From the NCBI RefSeq assembly GCF_001613065.1, contig NZ_BDBQ01000105.1:1-54165 (forward strand): a stretch of DNA of 54,165 bases, read 5' to 3'. This DNA comes from Nocardia miyunensis NBRC 108239 (GTDB taxonomy: Bacteria > Actinomycetota > Actinomycetes > Mycobacteriales > Mycobacteriaceae). Shown in pieces: positions 43,828-54,159 of this stretch. Each line of letters starts with the position of its first letter. Position 1 is the stretch's first letter. The position numbers and the translations under genes were made by a program. Under the pieces are notes generated by a model, which saw only the letters and a program-made list of their open reading frames with translations, did not search any database and had not been told where the DNA came from.

Positions 43828-45003
43828 GCCCAGCAGCCGAGCCAGGTTGCCGCCCATGATCTTCGCCTGGTCCGCCTCGGAGAGGTGGCCGAGCATATCC
43901 GCGAAGTGGGTGGGCTCGGCCAAGCCCTCGGGATGCGGGTAGTCCGAGCCGAACAGCACCCGGTCCACGCCGATCAGGTCGATCAGATCGGTGACGCCCT
44001 CCTCGTAGAAGGGGCTCACGTGGATGCTCTTCTTGATCGCGGCGACCGGATCCTGCATGCCGAAGCCCTCGGGGGCCTTCTTGTACACGTCGGCGAGGGT
44101 CTCGAGCAGCGGCTCGAGCCAGGCCGAACCGTTCTCGATGACGGCGATCTTCAGATCGGGGAAGCGGAACAGCGCGCCGTGGCACACCCACGAGGCGACG
44201 GTGTCCTGCACCGGCCGCCACTCGTTGACCATCCGGAAGGTGTTGGTCACGAACGGCAGCATCTCCGAACCGGTGCCCTCCCATTCGGCGTCGTAGCGGG
44301 AGTAGCCGCTGTCCGAGGAGTGCATCGCGACCAGGATGTCGTGCTCGACCACGCGCTTCCAGAACGGGTCGAACTCCGGCAGCGCGAACGAGCGCGGGCC
44401 CTCGAGACCGGGCACCGGCGCGGGACGCACCAGAATCGCCTTGGCGCCGTTGGCGACCACCCAATCCAGTTCCTCGATCGCCTTGTCCACGAACGGCAGG
44501 GTGATCACCGGAGTGGTGAAGATGCGGTCCTCGTAGTTGAACTTCCAGACGTCCAGCAGCCATTCGTTCAGCGCGTGCACGACCGCGACGATCAGCTTCG
44601 GATCGTCGCGCATGCGCTCCTCGACGAGGCTGGCCAAGGTCGGGAACATCAGCGACCGCTGCACCCCGAGCTCGTCCATCAGCTTCAGCCGGGCGGCAGG
44701 CTCCCGGAAGGCGGGGATCGACTTCATCGACTTGCCGAAGATCTCCCGGCGGCTCTTGCCCTCGGGATTGCCGTTCTTGAAGTACTCCTCCATCGCGCCC
44801 GGCCGCGCGACCACCTCGAAGGTGGGGTTGGGGATGTAGTCGCTGATCTGACCGCGTACGGCAATCTTGGTGCGCCCGTTGACATTCACGTACTGGATCG
44901 CGTTCTTATACCGCTCGGGCAGGTACTTGGTCAGCGACTCTTCGGTCTCGTAGAGATGGTTGTCGGCGTCGAACAGCGGGTACGGCAAGGTCCGCACTGG
45001 CAT
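43822..45003 (-). CDS. amidohydrolase-family metal-dependent hydrolase (TIM barrel)
   Basis: A 393-residue amidohydrolase-2 protein. The first metal motif is DADNHLYE near residue 12, where one of the two usual His residues is Asn-adjacent Asp (D-A-D-N-H); VAMHSSDSG, and FGSDYPHPEG near residue 350 with the catalytic Asp, complete the site. GGAGG precedes ATG 45003. Relatives catalyse hydrolysis or decarboxylation of ring-derived acids. It lies upstream of the FadD3-like ligase and behind a GAGAAT palindrome. Confidence 0.85.
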   Translation of the reverse strand: MPVRTLPYPLFDADNHLYETEESLTKYLPERYKNAIQYVNVNGRTKIAVRGQISDYIPNPTFEVVARPGAMEEYFKNGNPEGKSRREIFGKSMKSIPAFREPAARLKLMDELGVQRSLMFPTLASLVEERMRDDPKLIVAVVHALNEWLLDVWKFNYEDRIFTTPVITLPFVDKAIEELDWVVANGAKAILVRPAPVPGLEGPRSFALPEFDPFWKRVVEHDILVAMHSSDSGYSRYDAEWEGTGSEMLPFVTNTFRMVNEWRPVQDTVASWVCHGALFRFPDLKIAVIENGSAWLEPLLETLADVYKKAPEGFGMQDPVAAIKKSIHVSPFYEEGVTDLIDLIGVDRVLFGSDYPHPEGLAEPTHFADMLGHLSEADQAKIMGGNLARLLGV

Positions 45004-45025
45004 GAGATCCTCCTTCGCTTGTTTG

Positions 45026-45040
45026 GAGAATCTTATTCTC
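45026..45040. promoter_or_regulatory. operator-like palindrome (GAGAAT-N3-ATTCTC family, site 6)
   Basis: GAGAAT-CTT-ATTCTC is a perfect 6-bp inverted repeat with a 3-base centre and the best match to the shared motif. It lies 23 bases upstream of the amidohydrolase start, at a fit position for a promoter operator. Confidence 0.65.
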
Positions 45041-45091
45041 ATCCGAGATGCATGGCAATCGCTCGGTCGAGACATGCGGTGCGGGCCGGAT

Positions 45092-46642
45092 TCAGTCGAC
45101 CCCGGCGGCCACTTCCGCCTTGGCGGTCTCGGGGGCCGGGCGGGGCTTGCGTCCGGGAGCCCACGCGCCCAGCACCACCGCCACCACCACGGTGGCCGCA
45201 CCCAGCGCGGTCGTGGCCTGGTGCAGCCCGTGCACGAAGGCCGCCTCGGCCATATCGGCGAGGGGTCGGGCCTGCGGGCCGATCCGTTCGGTGACTTCCA
45301 GCGCGCCCGCGAGTGAGCCGGATACGGGCCCCCGGATCTGCTCGGGAACGAGTGGAATCACACTCGCGATGCGGTTGCTGTACCCCGCGGCCAGGATGCT
45401 GCCCGCCAAGGCGATGCCGATCGCCGCGCCGACCTCACGCGCCGCGTCGTTCACCGCAGCGGCGACGCCGTGCTTGTCCGGCGGTGCGCCGTTGACGATG
45501 GCCGCGGTCGCCGGGGCCGAGGACAGGCCCAGTCCGGTGCTCATGATCAACAGCGGCCACAACAGATCGATGAACGTGCTGTGCGTGTCCAGATGTCCGA
45601 GCGTGAGCAGGCCGATGCCGACGATCGCCAGGCCACAGCCCATCGGCCAGCGCAGCCCGTAGCGTTCGGCCAGCCAGGGCGAGACGACCGAAAGCGCGAC
45701 CATGGGCACGATCATCGGGGCCATCGCCACCGCCGACATCAGGGGCGAATAACCCAGGATCAGCTGCATGTACTGCACGATCAGCATGAACAGTCCGAAG
45801 GACACCATGAATTGCAGTGCGACCGAAGCGGTTCCGGTGCCGAATCCGCGCTGGGCCAGCAGCCGCACGTCCAGCAGCGGATGCGCGACGCGCAGCTCGA
45901 TGACCGCGAAGCCCGCGCCCACCACCACCGCGCCGATCGCCGTGCCGATGACGATCGGCGCGGTCCAGCCGTGTTGCGGCGCTTCGAGTGCGGCGATCAC
46001 GGCCAGCGCCACCGCGCCCGCACCGGACAGCGCGCCCCAGGGATCGAAGGACGGGCGGGAGGAGTCGCGCGACTCCGGGACCGTCCCGGTGGCGATCGTC
46101 AGCACGCCGCCGATGGCGGCCATCGCGATCATGATCGACTCCCACGAGAACCGCGTCAGCAGCAGTCCCGAGCCGAGAATGCCCACGATCGCCCCGACGC
46201 CGACCGTGCCGGCCCAGATGCCCACCGCGACGTTGCGCCGTTCGCGGGGCAGTCCGGCGGTGAGGATCGACAGGGTGGAGGGCATCACGAACGCGGCCCC
46301 GGCCCCGGCGACCGCACGCGCCGCGATCAGCCAGACCGGTCCGTGCACGGCCAGCGGCACGATCGAGGCGACGGTGAACACGGTCAGCCCGCCGAACAGC
46401 ATCAGGCGGCGGCCGAAGCGGTCGCCGAGGGCTCCGGCGGGCAGTACCAGGCAGGCCAGGGCCAGGGTGTACCCGTCGATGATCCAGGTGAGTTGTCCCT
46501 GTGTCGCACCGGTTTCGGTCGCGATGTGCGGCAGCGCGGTATAGAGCGCGGCCATCGCCGCGACGACCAGCGCCACGGCCATACAGGACAGCAGCACGAC
46601 CCATCGCATTCTTGCGGACATCTGCTTCACCGAACGGTTCAT
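45092..46642 (-). CDS. MFS transporter, DHA2 (14-helix) drug exporter type
   Basis: A 516-residue membrane protein with about 14 hydrophobic helices. The DHA2 pattern is clear: LTWIIDGYTLALACLVLPAGALGDRFGRRLMLFGG (motif A) and ARAVAGAGAAFVMPSTLSIL. ATG 46642 has GGGAG upstream. It probably exports drugs or toxic pathway intermediates. It is divergent from a TetR gene, the usual arrangement for a substrate-induced exporter. Confidence 0.9.
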   Translation of the reverse strand: MNRSVKQMSARMRWVVLLSCMAVALVVAAMAALYTALPHIATETGATQGQLTWIIDGYTLALACLVLPAGALGDRFGRRLMLFGGLTVFTVASIVPLAVHGPVWLIAARAVAGAGAAFVMPSTLSILTAGLPRERRNVAVGIWAGTVGVGAIVGILGSGLLLTRFSWESIMIAMAAIGGVLTIATGTVPESRDSSRPSFDPWGALSGAGAVALAVIAALEAPQHGWTAPIVIGTAIGAVVVGAGFAVIELRVAHPLLDVRLLAQRGFGTGTASVALQFMVSFGLFMLIVQYMQLILGYSPLMSAVAMAPMIVPMVALSVVSPWLAERYGLRWPMGCGLAIVGIGLLTLGHLDTHSTFIDLLWPLLIMSTGLGLSSAPATAAIVNGAPPDKHGVAAAVNDAAREVGAAIGIALAGSILAAGYSNRIASVIPLVPEQIRGPVSGSLAGALEVTERIGPQARPLADMAEAAFVHGLHQATTALGAATVVVAVVLGAWAPGRKPRPAPETAKAEVAAGVD

Positions 46643-46675
46643 TCTTGTCTCCCAAGAAACGAAACTATGAGTATC

Positions 46676-46695
46676 GCTACGCAACTACAAGTAGC
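46676..46695. promoter_or_regulatory. inverted repeat in the MFS/TetR divergent spacer
   Basis: GCTAC-N10-GTAGC lies in the 103-base spacer between MFS (start 46642) and TetR (start 46746). The inner CTACAAGTAG adds partial symmetry. It is the best candidate operator for the adjacent TetR and differs from the GAGAAT motif. Function is inferred from place and symmetry. Confidence 0.4.
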
Positions 46696-46745
46696 ATAAG
46701 TGCCGCCAGTGGCGACAGACCTTCCCTGAGGAGCATCCTTCGTTC

Positions 46746-47384
46746 ATGTCCACGAGCAGTGCCGATGGTCGGCCGGACCACGATGACGATCCCCGCAAGG
46801 CGCGTTCGCGCGCCCGCCTACTCGACGCCGCCACCGCGTTGCTGGAGTCCGGCGGTCTCGACGCGGTCACCATCGACGGCGTCACGCGGATGTCGCACGT
46901 CGCCCGCACGACTCTGTACCGGCATTTCGACAATGTGGTGCAACTGCGCGCCGCCACCCTCGAACGGATGCTGCCGCCGGTGGTAGCGATCCCTGCCGAC
47001 GGTACTCTGCGCGAGCGCCTGATCGAACTGGTCACCCGTCAGGCCGAGGTGATCAACGACGCACCCGTGCACCTGACGACCCTGGCCTGGCTCGCCACCG
47101 CCGAACGCGCCGACGACAGCGCCGGCGCCCGGGTCGGCTCCCTGCGTCACCGCCTGATCGAGCAGTACCGCAAGCCTTTCGACGAACTCTTCGAAGGCCC
47201 CGAGGCCCGCGCCCTGCTCGCCGGTCGCGAATTGTCCACGGTCCTGGCCCAACTCATCGGGCCCGTCATCTTCCCCCGCCTCACCGGCATCGGCCGCGCC
47301 ACCCGAGCCGACTGCACCCGCATAGTCGACGACTTCCTCACCGCCGCAGTGGTTTCCAACGGACAGTCCGCCGCATCAGCCTGA
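46746..47384 (+). CDS. TetR-family transcriptional regulator
   Basis: A 212-residue regulator with the helix-turn-helix VTIDGVTRMSHVARTTLYRHFDNVVQL at about 40-65. The C-terminal part includes FPRLTGIGRATRADC. ATG 46746 is preceded by TGAGGAG. Divergent placement implies that it represses the adjacent exporter and itself. It probably does not control the catabolic operons because its spacer has no GAGAAT-type palindrome. Confidence 0.88.
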   Translation: MSTSSADGRPDHDDDPRKARSRARLLDAATALLESGGLDAVTIDGVTRMSHVARTTLYRHFDNVVQLRAATLERMLPPVVAIPADGTLRERLIELVTRQAEVINDAPVHLTTLAWLATAERADDSAGARVGSLRHRLIEQYRKPFDELFEGPEARALLAGRELSTVLAQLIGPVIFPRLTGIGRATRADCTRIVDDFLTAAVVSNGQSAASA

Positions 47385-47623
47385 TCTGGAACCCCGTGCG
47401 GTCGAGGACGGTTCACGGCCGGTGCGGCACTCCGATGCGAGAAGGCGCACTCGCGAATATCGGTGTGCGACAGGCCGAACGACTCGAGACGCAAGGCATT
47501 CGGCACGAATCACGTCTCTACACTGATGACGGCTCAGCGAAAACGAGCTGGGGCGGGTCGGCCGGGCGATATCTGGAACCGCTGATGGTGAACGGGTCCG
47601 ATTACATCTGCCAACGCTGGGAA

Positions 47624-48496
47624 TCACTGGTGCAGACGGCGATTGGTCGCCGTCAGCTGGCGCTGGGTAGTGGTGGTGAGGCGGTCGACCTGGTCGATGT
47701 CGAGGCGGCCGCAGACGTGGTCCCAGTGCAGCGCGATATGGTCGCCGACCGCGATGTCGGCCGCGGATTCGTCCGCCGGGGCGGTCACCTCGACCGTGCG
47801 CGGGACCTCCTCGGACAGGAACAGGCGATCCCCGTCCCAGCGCAGGCGGCGGGCCTGGACCGTGAGGGTCGCGCCGTCCCGTGCGCGGACCAGTGCCGGG
47901 GTGATCCGGCAATTGTCCAGGATCCGCAGCGGTAGCTCGTCCGGGCCGCGTCCCAGCAGGCGGGTCCAGGGATAGATGCCGAAGACGTGGAAGCTGTGAT
48001 CGGCGGCGACCTCGTCCGACAGATCCGCGCCGAGGTGCTGCCAGTACCCTCCCGCGATCGGCCCGATCAGCGTGAGCAGATTCGACAGGAAGGCCGCGGG
48101 GTCCACATCGGAGCCGATTCCCCCACCGAGCCAATAGGATTCGACCAGCCGTGCGTCCAGCGGGTCGTCGATTCCGGTCATCCTCGCCAGCACCCGCAGA
48201 TACGGCCACACCCCCGAAAACTGTCGGGCCAGCGCCCGGATCTCGGCATCGGTGCCGCGGGCCATGGCCGCCGCGTCGGGGGGACCGCAGTAGCCCAGGG
48301 CATTGGGGGCGTACGCGTAACGCGCGAACAGGCGTGGCCCGCTCACCGGAGTCACGGCGCGGGGCCCACCCGGTGCGGGGCCACGGTCACGCCGGTCAGC
48401 AGCGTTACGCTGTGACCTTGCGCGCGAACGGATTTCGACCGGATTCGGCTGGACGCCGCCGGTATCGCCGACCGCGTCCGCACCGCTGTCCGTCAT
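47624..48496 (-). CDS. DUF6390-like protein linked to [NiFe]-hydrogenase maturation
   Basis: A 290-residue soluble protein. The stretch GPRLFARYAYAPNALGYCGPPD followed by FSGVWPYLRVLARMTGIDDPLD and VESYWLGG matches, from memory, a protein family found beside actinobacterial hyp genes. The first 50 residues are low-complexity, and GTG 48355 or 48346 could be the real start. It is the last gene of the hyp unit, 18 bases after hypE. The biochemical role is unknown. Confidence 0.65.
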   Translation of the reverse strand: MTDSGADAVGDTGGVQPNPVEIRSRARSQRNAADRRDRGPAPGGPRAVTPVSGPRLFARYAYAPNALGYCGPPDAAAMARGTDAEIRALARQFSGVWPYLRVLARMTGIDDPLDARLVESYWLGGGIGSDVDPAAFLSNLLTLIGPIAGGYWQHLGADLSDEVAADHSFHVFGIYPWTRLLGRGPDELPLRILDNCRITPALVRARDGATLTVQARRLRWDGDRLFLSEEVPRTVEVTAPADESAADIAVGDHIALHWDHVCGRLDIDQVDRLTTTTQRQLTATNRRLHQ

Positions 48497-48514
48497 CGCC
48501 TCGCCGGTGATCGC

Positions 48515-49592
48515 TCAGCAGATCCGCGGCAACTGTTCACCGGCGGGGAGGTCCACCACACGCGTTCCGCCCAATGCGGTGCGTGCGACCACCATGCCCG
48601 GATGATCCTCGACGCAGACCCCGATCGTCCGCGCACCCGCGCCGAGCGGATGCGCCCGCATCGCCTCGAGTGCGCGATCGGCATCCTGCGGCGCGACGAA
48701 CGCGACCGCCTTGCCCTCGTTTGCGACGTACAGCGGGTCCAGCCCGAGCAGACCGCAGGCGTCGCGCACCGAGTCCGGGATCGGCAACGCGCGTTCATCC
48801 AGTCGCACACCGACTTTCGCGAGCGCGGCGATCTCGTTGAGGGTGGCCGCCACCCCGCCGCGGGTCGGATCGCGCAGGACGTGCACGTCCGCGCCGGTGG
48901 CCAGCACGTCGGCGACCAGACCGTGCAGGGGCGCGGTGTCGCTGCGCACGGTGGTGCCGAATTCCAGCCCTTCCCGGCAACTCATCACCGCGATCCCGTG
49001 CACGCCGATATCGCCGCTGATCAGGACGACGTCACCGGGCCGTGCGCGCTGCGGGCCGATGTCCACGCCCTCGGGGACCAGGCCGATTCCGGCGGTGTTG
49101 ATGAAGATGCCGTCCCCATGTCCGGCGTCGACGACCTTGGTGTCGCCGGTCACCAGCTTCACCTCCGCCGCGACGGCCGCCGCGCCGAGAGATTCCGCGA
49201 CACGGGCGATTTCGGCCAGCTCGGTGCCCTCCTCCAGGATGAACGCGGTGGACAGCACCAGCGGTCGCGCGCCCATCATGGCCAGATCGTTGACGGTGCC
49301 GTTGACCGCGAGCTCGCCGATGGTGCCCCCGGGGAACATCAGCGGTTTGACCACGAACGAATCGGTCGAGAACGCCAGGCGGGCCCCGGCCACCTCCACC
49401 ACCGCCGCGTCGCCGAGACTCGTGTCGGCGGCCGCGCCGAACGCGGGCAGGAACAGGTGCTCGATCAGCTCGCCCGACATCGCGCCACCGCCGCCGTGCG
49501 CCATCACGATGTTCGGCGAATCCCGCAGCGGCAGTGGGCATACCCAGCTTCCGGCGTCGATTCCCGGTGCTGAGCCGGGGCTTGCGGCCTGG

Positions 49593-49600
<8 letters not shown>
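48515..49600 (-). CDS. hypE: hydrogenase expression/formation protein HypE
   Basis: A 361-residue HypE, which dehydrates the carbamoyl group on its own C-terminal Cys to the cyanide ligand of the NiFe site. The ATP-binding start IVMAHGGGGAMSG, FSTDSFVVKPL, GDIGVHGIAVM and RDPTRGGVA are all present, and the protein ends in PRIC with the essential terminal Cys. It overlaps hypD by eight bases. Confidence 0.95.
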
Positions 49601-50701
<1,101 letters not shown>

Positions 50702-50705
<4 letters not shown>

Positions 50706-51031
50706 CGGTTCACCTCATTGTCGGTGGTCGGCTGGGATGGTGCGGTCGGGTCGGGCAGACCGGACTGACGGGACGCGATCGCGAACCCGTCGCCGAATTC
50801 CTCGTTCAGCACGCCGAGATGCTCGAATTCGGCCAGCGTGCGCAGCGCCGATTCCTCGTCCAGCCGCTGAATCGCGAATCCGACGTGGACCACGACGTAG
50901 TCGCCGACGGCCGCGTCCGGAATGTATTGCAGGCACACGTCCTTGTGGACGCCGCCGAAGTCGACCACCGACATCAGGGTCTGGTCGCGCTCGTAGAGTT
51001 CGAGCACCTTACCCGGGACTGCCAGGCACAT
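50702..51031 (-). CDS. hypC: hydrogenase assembly chaperone HypC
   Basis: A 109-residue HypC with the essential N-terminal Cys (MCLAVPGKV), followed by the OB-like core VVDFGGVHKDVCLQYIPDAAVGDYVVVHVGFAIQRLDEE in its family-typical pieces. It has a 30-residue C-terminal extension beyond the usual length. It carries the Fe(CN)2CO unit from HypD to the hydrogenase. A second, shorter HypC-like gene lies at 53322. Confidence 0.93.
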
Positions 51032-51051
51032 GATCGGTTCCTACCTTTCGC

Positions 51052-53325
51052 TCACTGGGCTCCGGCAGCGAGCAACTGTCCGAAGGCCAGGCCGCCGTCG
51101 TTGGGTGGCACCCTGTGATGGGTGATGACGTGAAATCCCTTCTCCGCGAGCCGATGACGCGCGAGCGACAACAGCAGGGCGTTCTGGAACACCCCGCCCG
51201 AGAGGGCGACCGGAACGCCCGGTTCGCCGAATCGGCGCGCCGCGTCCACGATCAGCTCCGCGACCGCCGCGTGGAAGCGCGCACCGATCAGCCCGGCGTC
51301 GACACCGGCCAGCGCGTCGGCGACCACCGCGGCGAGTACGGGGGCGGGGGAGATGCGTGCCGGGCCGTCGGCGTCCGGGTCGATGATCGCGAAGCGATAG
51401 GCGTGCTCGGGCGTGACATCGCGGGCCAGGCCCTCGAGTTCGATGGCGGCCTGGGCCTCGTAGTCGACGCGGTGCCGCACCCCGGCCAGCGACGCGACCG
51501 CGTCGAACAGGCGACCCATACTCGAGGTCGGCACGCAGCCCAGCCCGGTCTCCAGCTGATGGATCAGCACCCGGCGTTCGTCGGACGGACAGGCGGCGAC
51601 CGATGCGATCGCCTCGGACCAGTCGATTCCGGCGGCGTGCAGGTGGGCCAGGGCCATCCGGTATGGCCGGTGCACGCTGGCGTCCCCGCCCGGCTGCGGG
51701 ACGTAGGCCAGGTGCGCGAGGCGTCGGAATCCCTTGTATCCCGCCGCGAGCACCTCGCCACCCCAGATCGCCCGGTCGGTGCCGAATCCAGTGCCGTCGA
51801 AGGCGATTCCGGTGACCGTCGCGGTATCGGGCAGGCCGTGCTCACCCATCACCGCCGCGATGTGCGCGTGGTGATGCTGCACCGAATGCACCGGTCGCTC
51901 GCCCGCGCTGCGATGCGCCCACGCGCTGGAGCGATAGCCGGGGTGCGCGTCGGCGGCCAGGCGCTGCGGACGGACCCCGGTCAGTTCCTCGAGGTGACGT
52001 TCGGCGGCCTCGAACGCGTGCAGGGTGGCCAGGTCGTCCATATCGCCGATGTGCTGGCTCAGCCACGCGTACCGGCCGTCGGCGACCGCGCAGGTGTTCT
52101 TCACGTCCGCGCCGACCGCGACGGTGGGTGCGGCGGGCGTCGGCAGGGCCAGCGGCAGCGGCGCGTATCCGCGCGAGCGGCGGATCGGCAGCTCCTCGCC
52201 GTCGACCACCCGGACCACCGAATCGTCGCAGGGCACCAGAATTCGCCGGTTGTGCCCGAGGACCGCATCGGCGAGTTCCGGAAGCCGTTGCGCGGCATCG
52301 TCATCGGTGTAGCAGATGGGTTCGCCGCCCAGATTGGCCGAGGTCATCACGAGCACGTCCGGGCCGGGCGGGTCGCCGGGCAGACCGAACAGCAGCAGAT
52401 GCAGCGGCGTGTAAGCCAGCATGACGCCCAGATCGCGGTTGCCCGGAGCCACCGCGGCCGCGAGCGGGCGAGTGCCGCGCGGCAGCAACAGAATCGGACG
52501 TTGCGGGCTGCTCAGTATCGCGGCGGCATCGCCGTCGATCCGGGCGATCGTGCCCGCGGTGGCCCGATCGGCGACCATGACGGCGAAAGGCTTGTCGCCG
52601 CGACGTTTCCGGGCGCGCAGCAGCGCCACGGCGTCCTCGTCGGTGGCATCGCAGGCCAGGTGATATCCGCCGATTCCCTTGACCGCGAGAATTCCGCCCT
52701 CGCGCAACATCTTTCGCGCCGCGGCGAGCGGATCATCGGTGTCGGCGATGGAATAGTCCAGTGCGGGACCGCAATCCGGGCAGGCGATCGGCTGGGCGTG
52801 GAAGCGGCGGTCGGCCGGATCGTGGTATTCCCGGGCGCACCGCCGGCACATCGCGAAATCGGCCATCGAGGTCCGGTCGCGGTCGTACGGCAGGCTCGCG
52901 ATGATGGTGAACCTCGGCCCGCAGTTGGTGCAGTTGATGAACGGATGACGGTATCTGCGATCGGCGGGATCGGTCAGCTCCCGGGCGCAGTCGGCGCAGA
53001 TCGCCACGTCGGGGGAGGCCAGCGTGCGGCCGCTGCCGCGGGTGGTCCCGGCGATGTGGAATCCGGTGCCGCCGCGCACCGGCAACTCGCTGCGTTCGAT
53101 CGATTCGATCACCGCCAACGGCGGTGGGCGATGCCGCAATCGCTCGGTGAACTCGCGCAGCGCGGCGGGCGCGCCCTCGATATCGATGATCACTCCGGCG
53201 CTGTCGTTGGACACGCTGCCGGTCAACGCGAGTTCGGCGGCCGTGCTGTAGACGAACGGCCGGAAGCCGACGCCCTGCACGACGCCGCGCACGAGCAGCC
53301 GGCAACGACCGCGATCGGCGTTCAC
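51052..53325 (-). CDS. hypF: carbamoyltransferase HypF
   Basis: A 757-residue HypF that makes the cyanide precursor from carbamoyl phosphate. In order: an acylphosphatase-like domain (LVRGVVQGVGFRPF), two zinc fingers (CADC-CTNC and CRRC-CPDC), a YrdC-like domain (LREGGILAVKGIGGYHLACDA) and a Kae1-like carbamoyltransferase domain with the metal-binding VQHHHAHIAAVM. Length and domain set are complete. GTG 53325 overlaps the stop of the upstream HypC paralogue. Confidence 0.95.
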   Translation of the reverse strand: MNADRGRCRLLVRGVVQGVGFRPFVYSTAAELALTGSVSNDSAGVIIDIEGAPAALREFTERLRHRPPPLAVIESIERSELPVRGGTGFHIAGTTRGSGRTLASPDVAICADCARELTDPADRRYRHPFINCTNCGPRFTIIASLPYDRDRTSMADFAMCRRCAREYHDPADRRFHAQPIACPDCGPALDYSIADTDDPLAAARKMLREGGILAVKGIGGYHLACDATDEDAVALLRARKRRGDKPFAVMVADRATAGTIARIDGDAAAILSSPQRPILLLPRGTRPLAAAVAPGNRDLGVMLAYTPLHLLLFGLPGDPPGPDVLVMTSANLGGEPICYTDDDAAQRLPELADAVLGHNRRILVPCDDSVVRVVDGEELPIRRSRGYAPLPLALPTPAAPTVAVGADVKNTCAVADGRYAWLSQHIGDMDDLATLHAFEAAERHLEELTGVRPQRLAADAHPGYRSSAWAHRSAGERPVHSVQHHHAHIAAVMGEHGLPDTATVTGIAFDGTGFGTDRAIWGGEVLAAGYKGFRRLAHLAYVPQPGGDASVHRPYRMALAHLHAAGIDWSEAIASVAACPSDERRVLIHQLETGLGCVPTSSMGRLFDAVASLAGVRHRVDYEAQAAIELEGLARDVTPEHAYRFAIIDPDADGPARISPAPVLAAVVADALAGVDAGLIGARFHAAVAELIVDAARRFGEPGVPVALSGGVFQNALLLSLARHRLAEKGFHVITHHRVPPNDGGLAFGQLLAAGAQ

Positions 53326-53564
53326 GGCTGTTCACCGCGGCCCATCAGTTCCAGGCCCGCCAGCGCCTGGCGGGCGCCGACCTCGTCGGTGCGTTCGACG
53401 GCCAACCCCATGTGGATGATCACCCATTCCCCGGGCTGTATCGGATCATCCTGCAGCAGACCGATATTCACCTTCCGTCGCTCGCCGGAGACGTCGACCA
53501 GGGCGAGTTGGCGGTCGTAGCCCTCGACGATCTCCACCACGCGTCCGGGGATACCGAGACACAT
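53322..53564 (-). CDS. second HypC/HupF-family chaperone
   Basis: An 80-residue paralogue of HypC: MCLGIPGRVVEIVEG with the functional Cys2, VDVSGERRKVNIGLL and EWVIIHMGLAVERTDE. AGGTGTGAGC precedes ATG 53564. It may serve a specific hydrogenase or act as a HyaE/HupF-like large-subunit chaperone. It overlaps hypF by four bases. Confidence 0.88.
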   Translation of the reverse strand: MCLGIPGRVVEIVEGYDRQLALVDVSGERRKVNIGLLQDDPIQPGEWVIIHMGLAVERTDEVGARQALAGLELMGRGEQP

Positions 53565-53566
53565 GC

Positions 53567-54043
53567 TCACACCTCCGCTCGCTGTGCTCGCAGATCGGTC
53601 ACGACTCGTCGCACGGCCTCGATCGCCGGTTCCACCGCGGCCGCGACGGGATCGGACAGCCCGATCTCCTCCTCGGTCGAGCACGCCTGGCAGCCGACCA
53701 CGACGGTGGGCGGCATGCTGCCGCCCAGCGCCCGCACACCGGCGAACACCGCGGCCGGATCCATGCCGTGCGCGTCGAGATCGGCAGGTCGGTCGCAGTC
53801 GGGTTCGGCGCGGAAGATCTCCAGGCGGCCGGGGTCGCCCCGGTTGGGCACGGCGTCCACGAGCACCAGCGCCTCCCAGTCCTCGAGCAGGTCGTAGGCC
53901 AGATGCATACCGCGGATGCCGTAGTCGACGATCCGCACCGACTCCCCGGGCCAGGACGGCATCCGGCGCACCACTTCGGGGCCGAACCCGTCGTCGCCGA
54001 GGAAGATGTTGCCGATCCCGGCAACCAGTACCCGAGCGGTCAC
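53567..54043 (-). CDS. hydrogenase maturation protease (HyaD/HybD family)
   Basis: A 158-residue endopeptidase that trims the large subunit after nickel insertion. GIGNIFLGDDGFGPEV is the family signature with metal-binding acid residues, followed by DYGIRGMHLAYDLL and LVLVDAVPNRGDPG; a His in DLDAHGMDP is the likely third ligand. GTG 54043 overlaps the stop of the small gene upstream (GTGA). It implies that hydrogenase structural genes lie beyond the right edge. Confidence 0.92.
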   Translation of the reverse strand: MTARVLVAGIGNIFLGDDGFGPEVVRRMPSWPGESVRIVDYGIRGMHLAYDLLEDWEALVLVDAVPNRGDPGRLEIFRAEPDCDRPADLDAHGMDPAAVFAGVRALGGSMPPTVVVGCQACSTEEEIGLSDPVAAAVEPAIEAVRRVVTDLRAQRAEV

Positions 54044-54159
54044 ATCCGCCGCATTCGCATGTAACGCCGCATGTCGGGGACCGACCGCAGGCCGATCGCC
54101 GCGGCGAGAACGATCGCCACCACGATGGCCACCGTCAAAATGATTCCCATGACCTCCAT
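54040..54159 (-). CDS. small single-pass membrane protein (DUF6893-like), 39 residues
   Basis: This short frame reads on the minus strand from ATG 54159 to TGA 54042-54040. It has one hydrophobic helix (GIILTVAIVVAIVLAAAIGL) and a basic end (PDMRRYMRMRRM). From memory, small proteins with a similar SLPD-RRY-RMRRM ending occur in hydrogenase loci of actinobacteria. The start is uncertain because the window ends six bases upstream; ATG 54150 is possible. It overlaps the protease start by four bases. Confidence 0.65.
   Translation of the reverse strand: MEVMGIILTVAIVVAIVLAAAIGLRSVPDMRRYMRMRRM

Noticed and set aside
12183..45040. GAGAAT palindromes as KstR or KstR2 operators
   Set aside because: The known motifs (T-N2-AAC-N2-GTT-N2-A and CAAG-N2-CTTG type) have different half-sites or spacing, so this is treated as a separate motif.
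47385..47623. Tail copy of the TetR gene at 46746
   Set aside because: A short match (GTCGA-GAC..TTC..GCCG) can be drawn near 47399, but it is not better than expected for GC-rich DNA; not counted among the echoes.
51115..53520. 801-codon open frame opposite hypF
   Set aside because: It is the antisense frame of a gene with all HypF domains; no motifs of its own.
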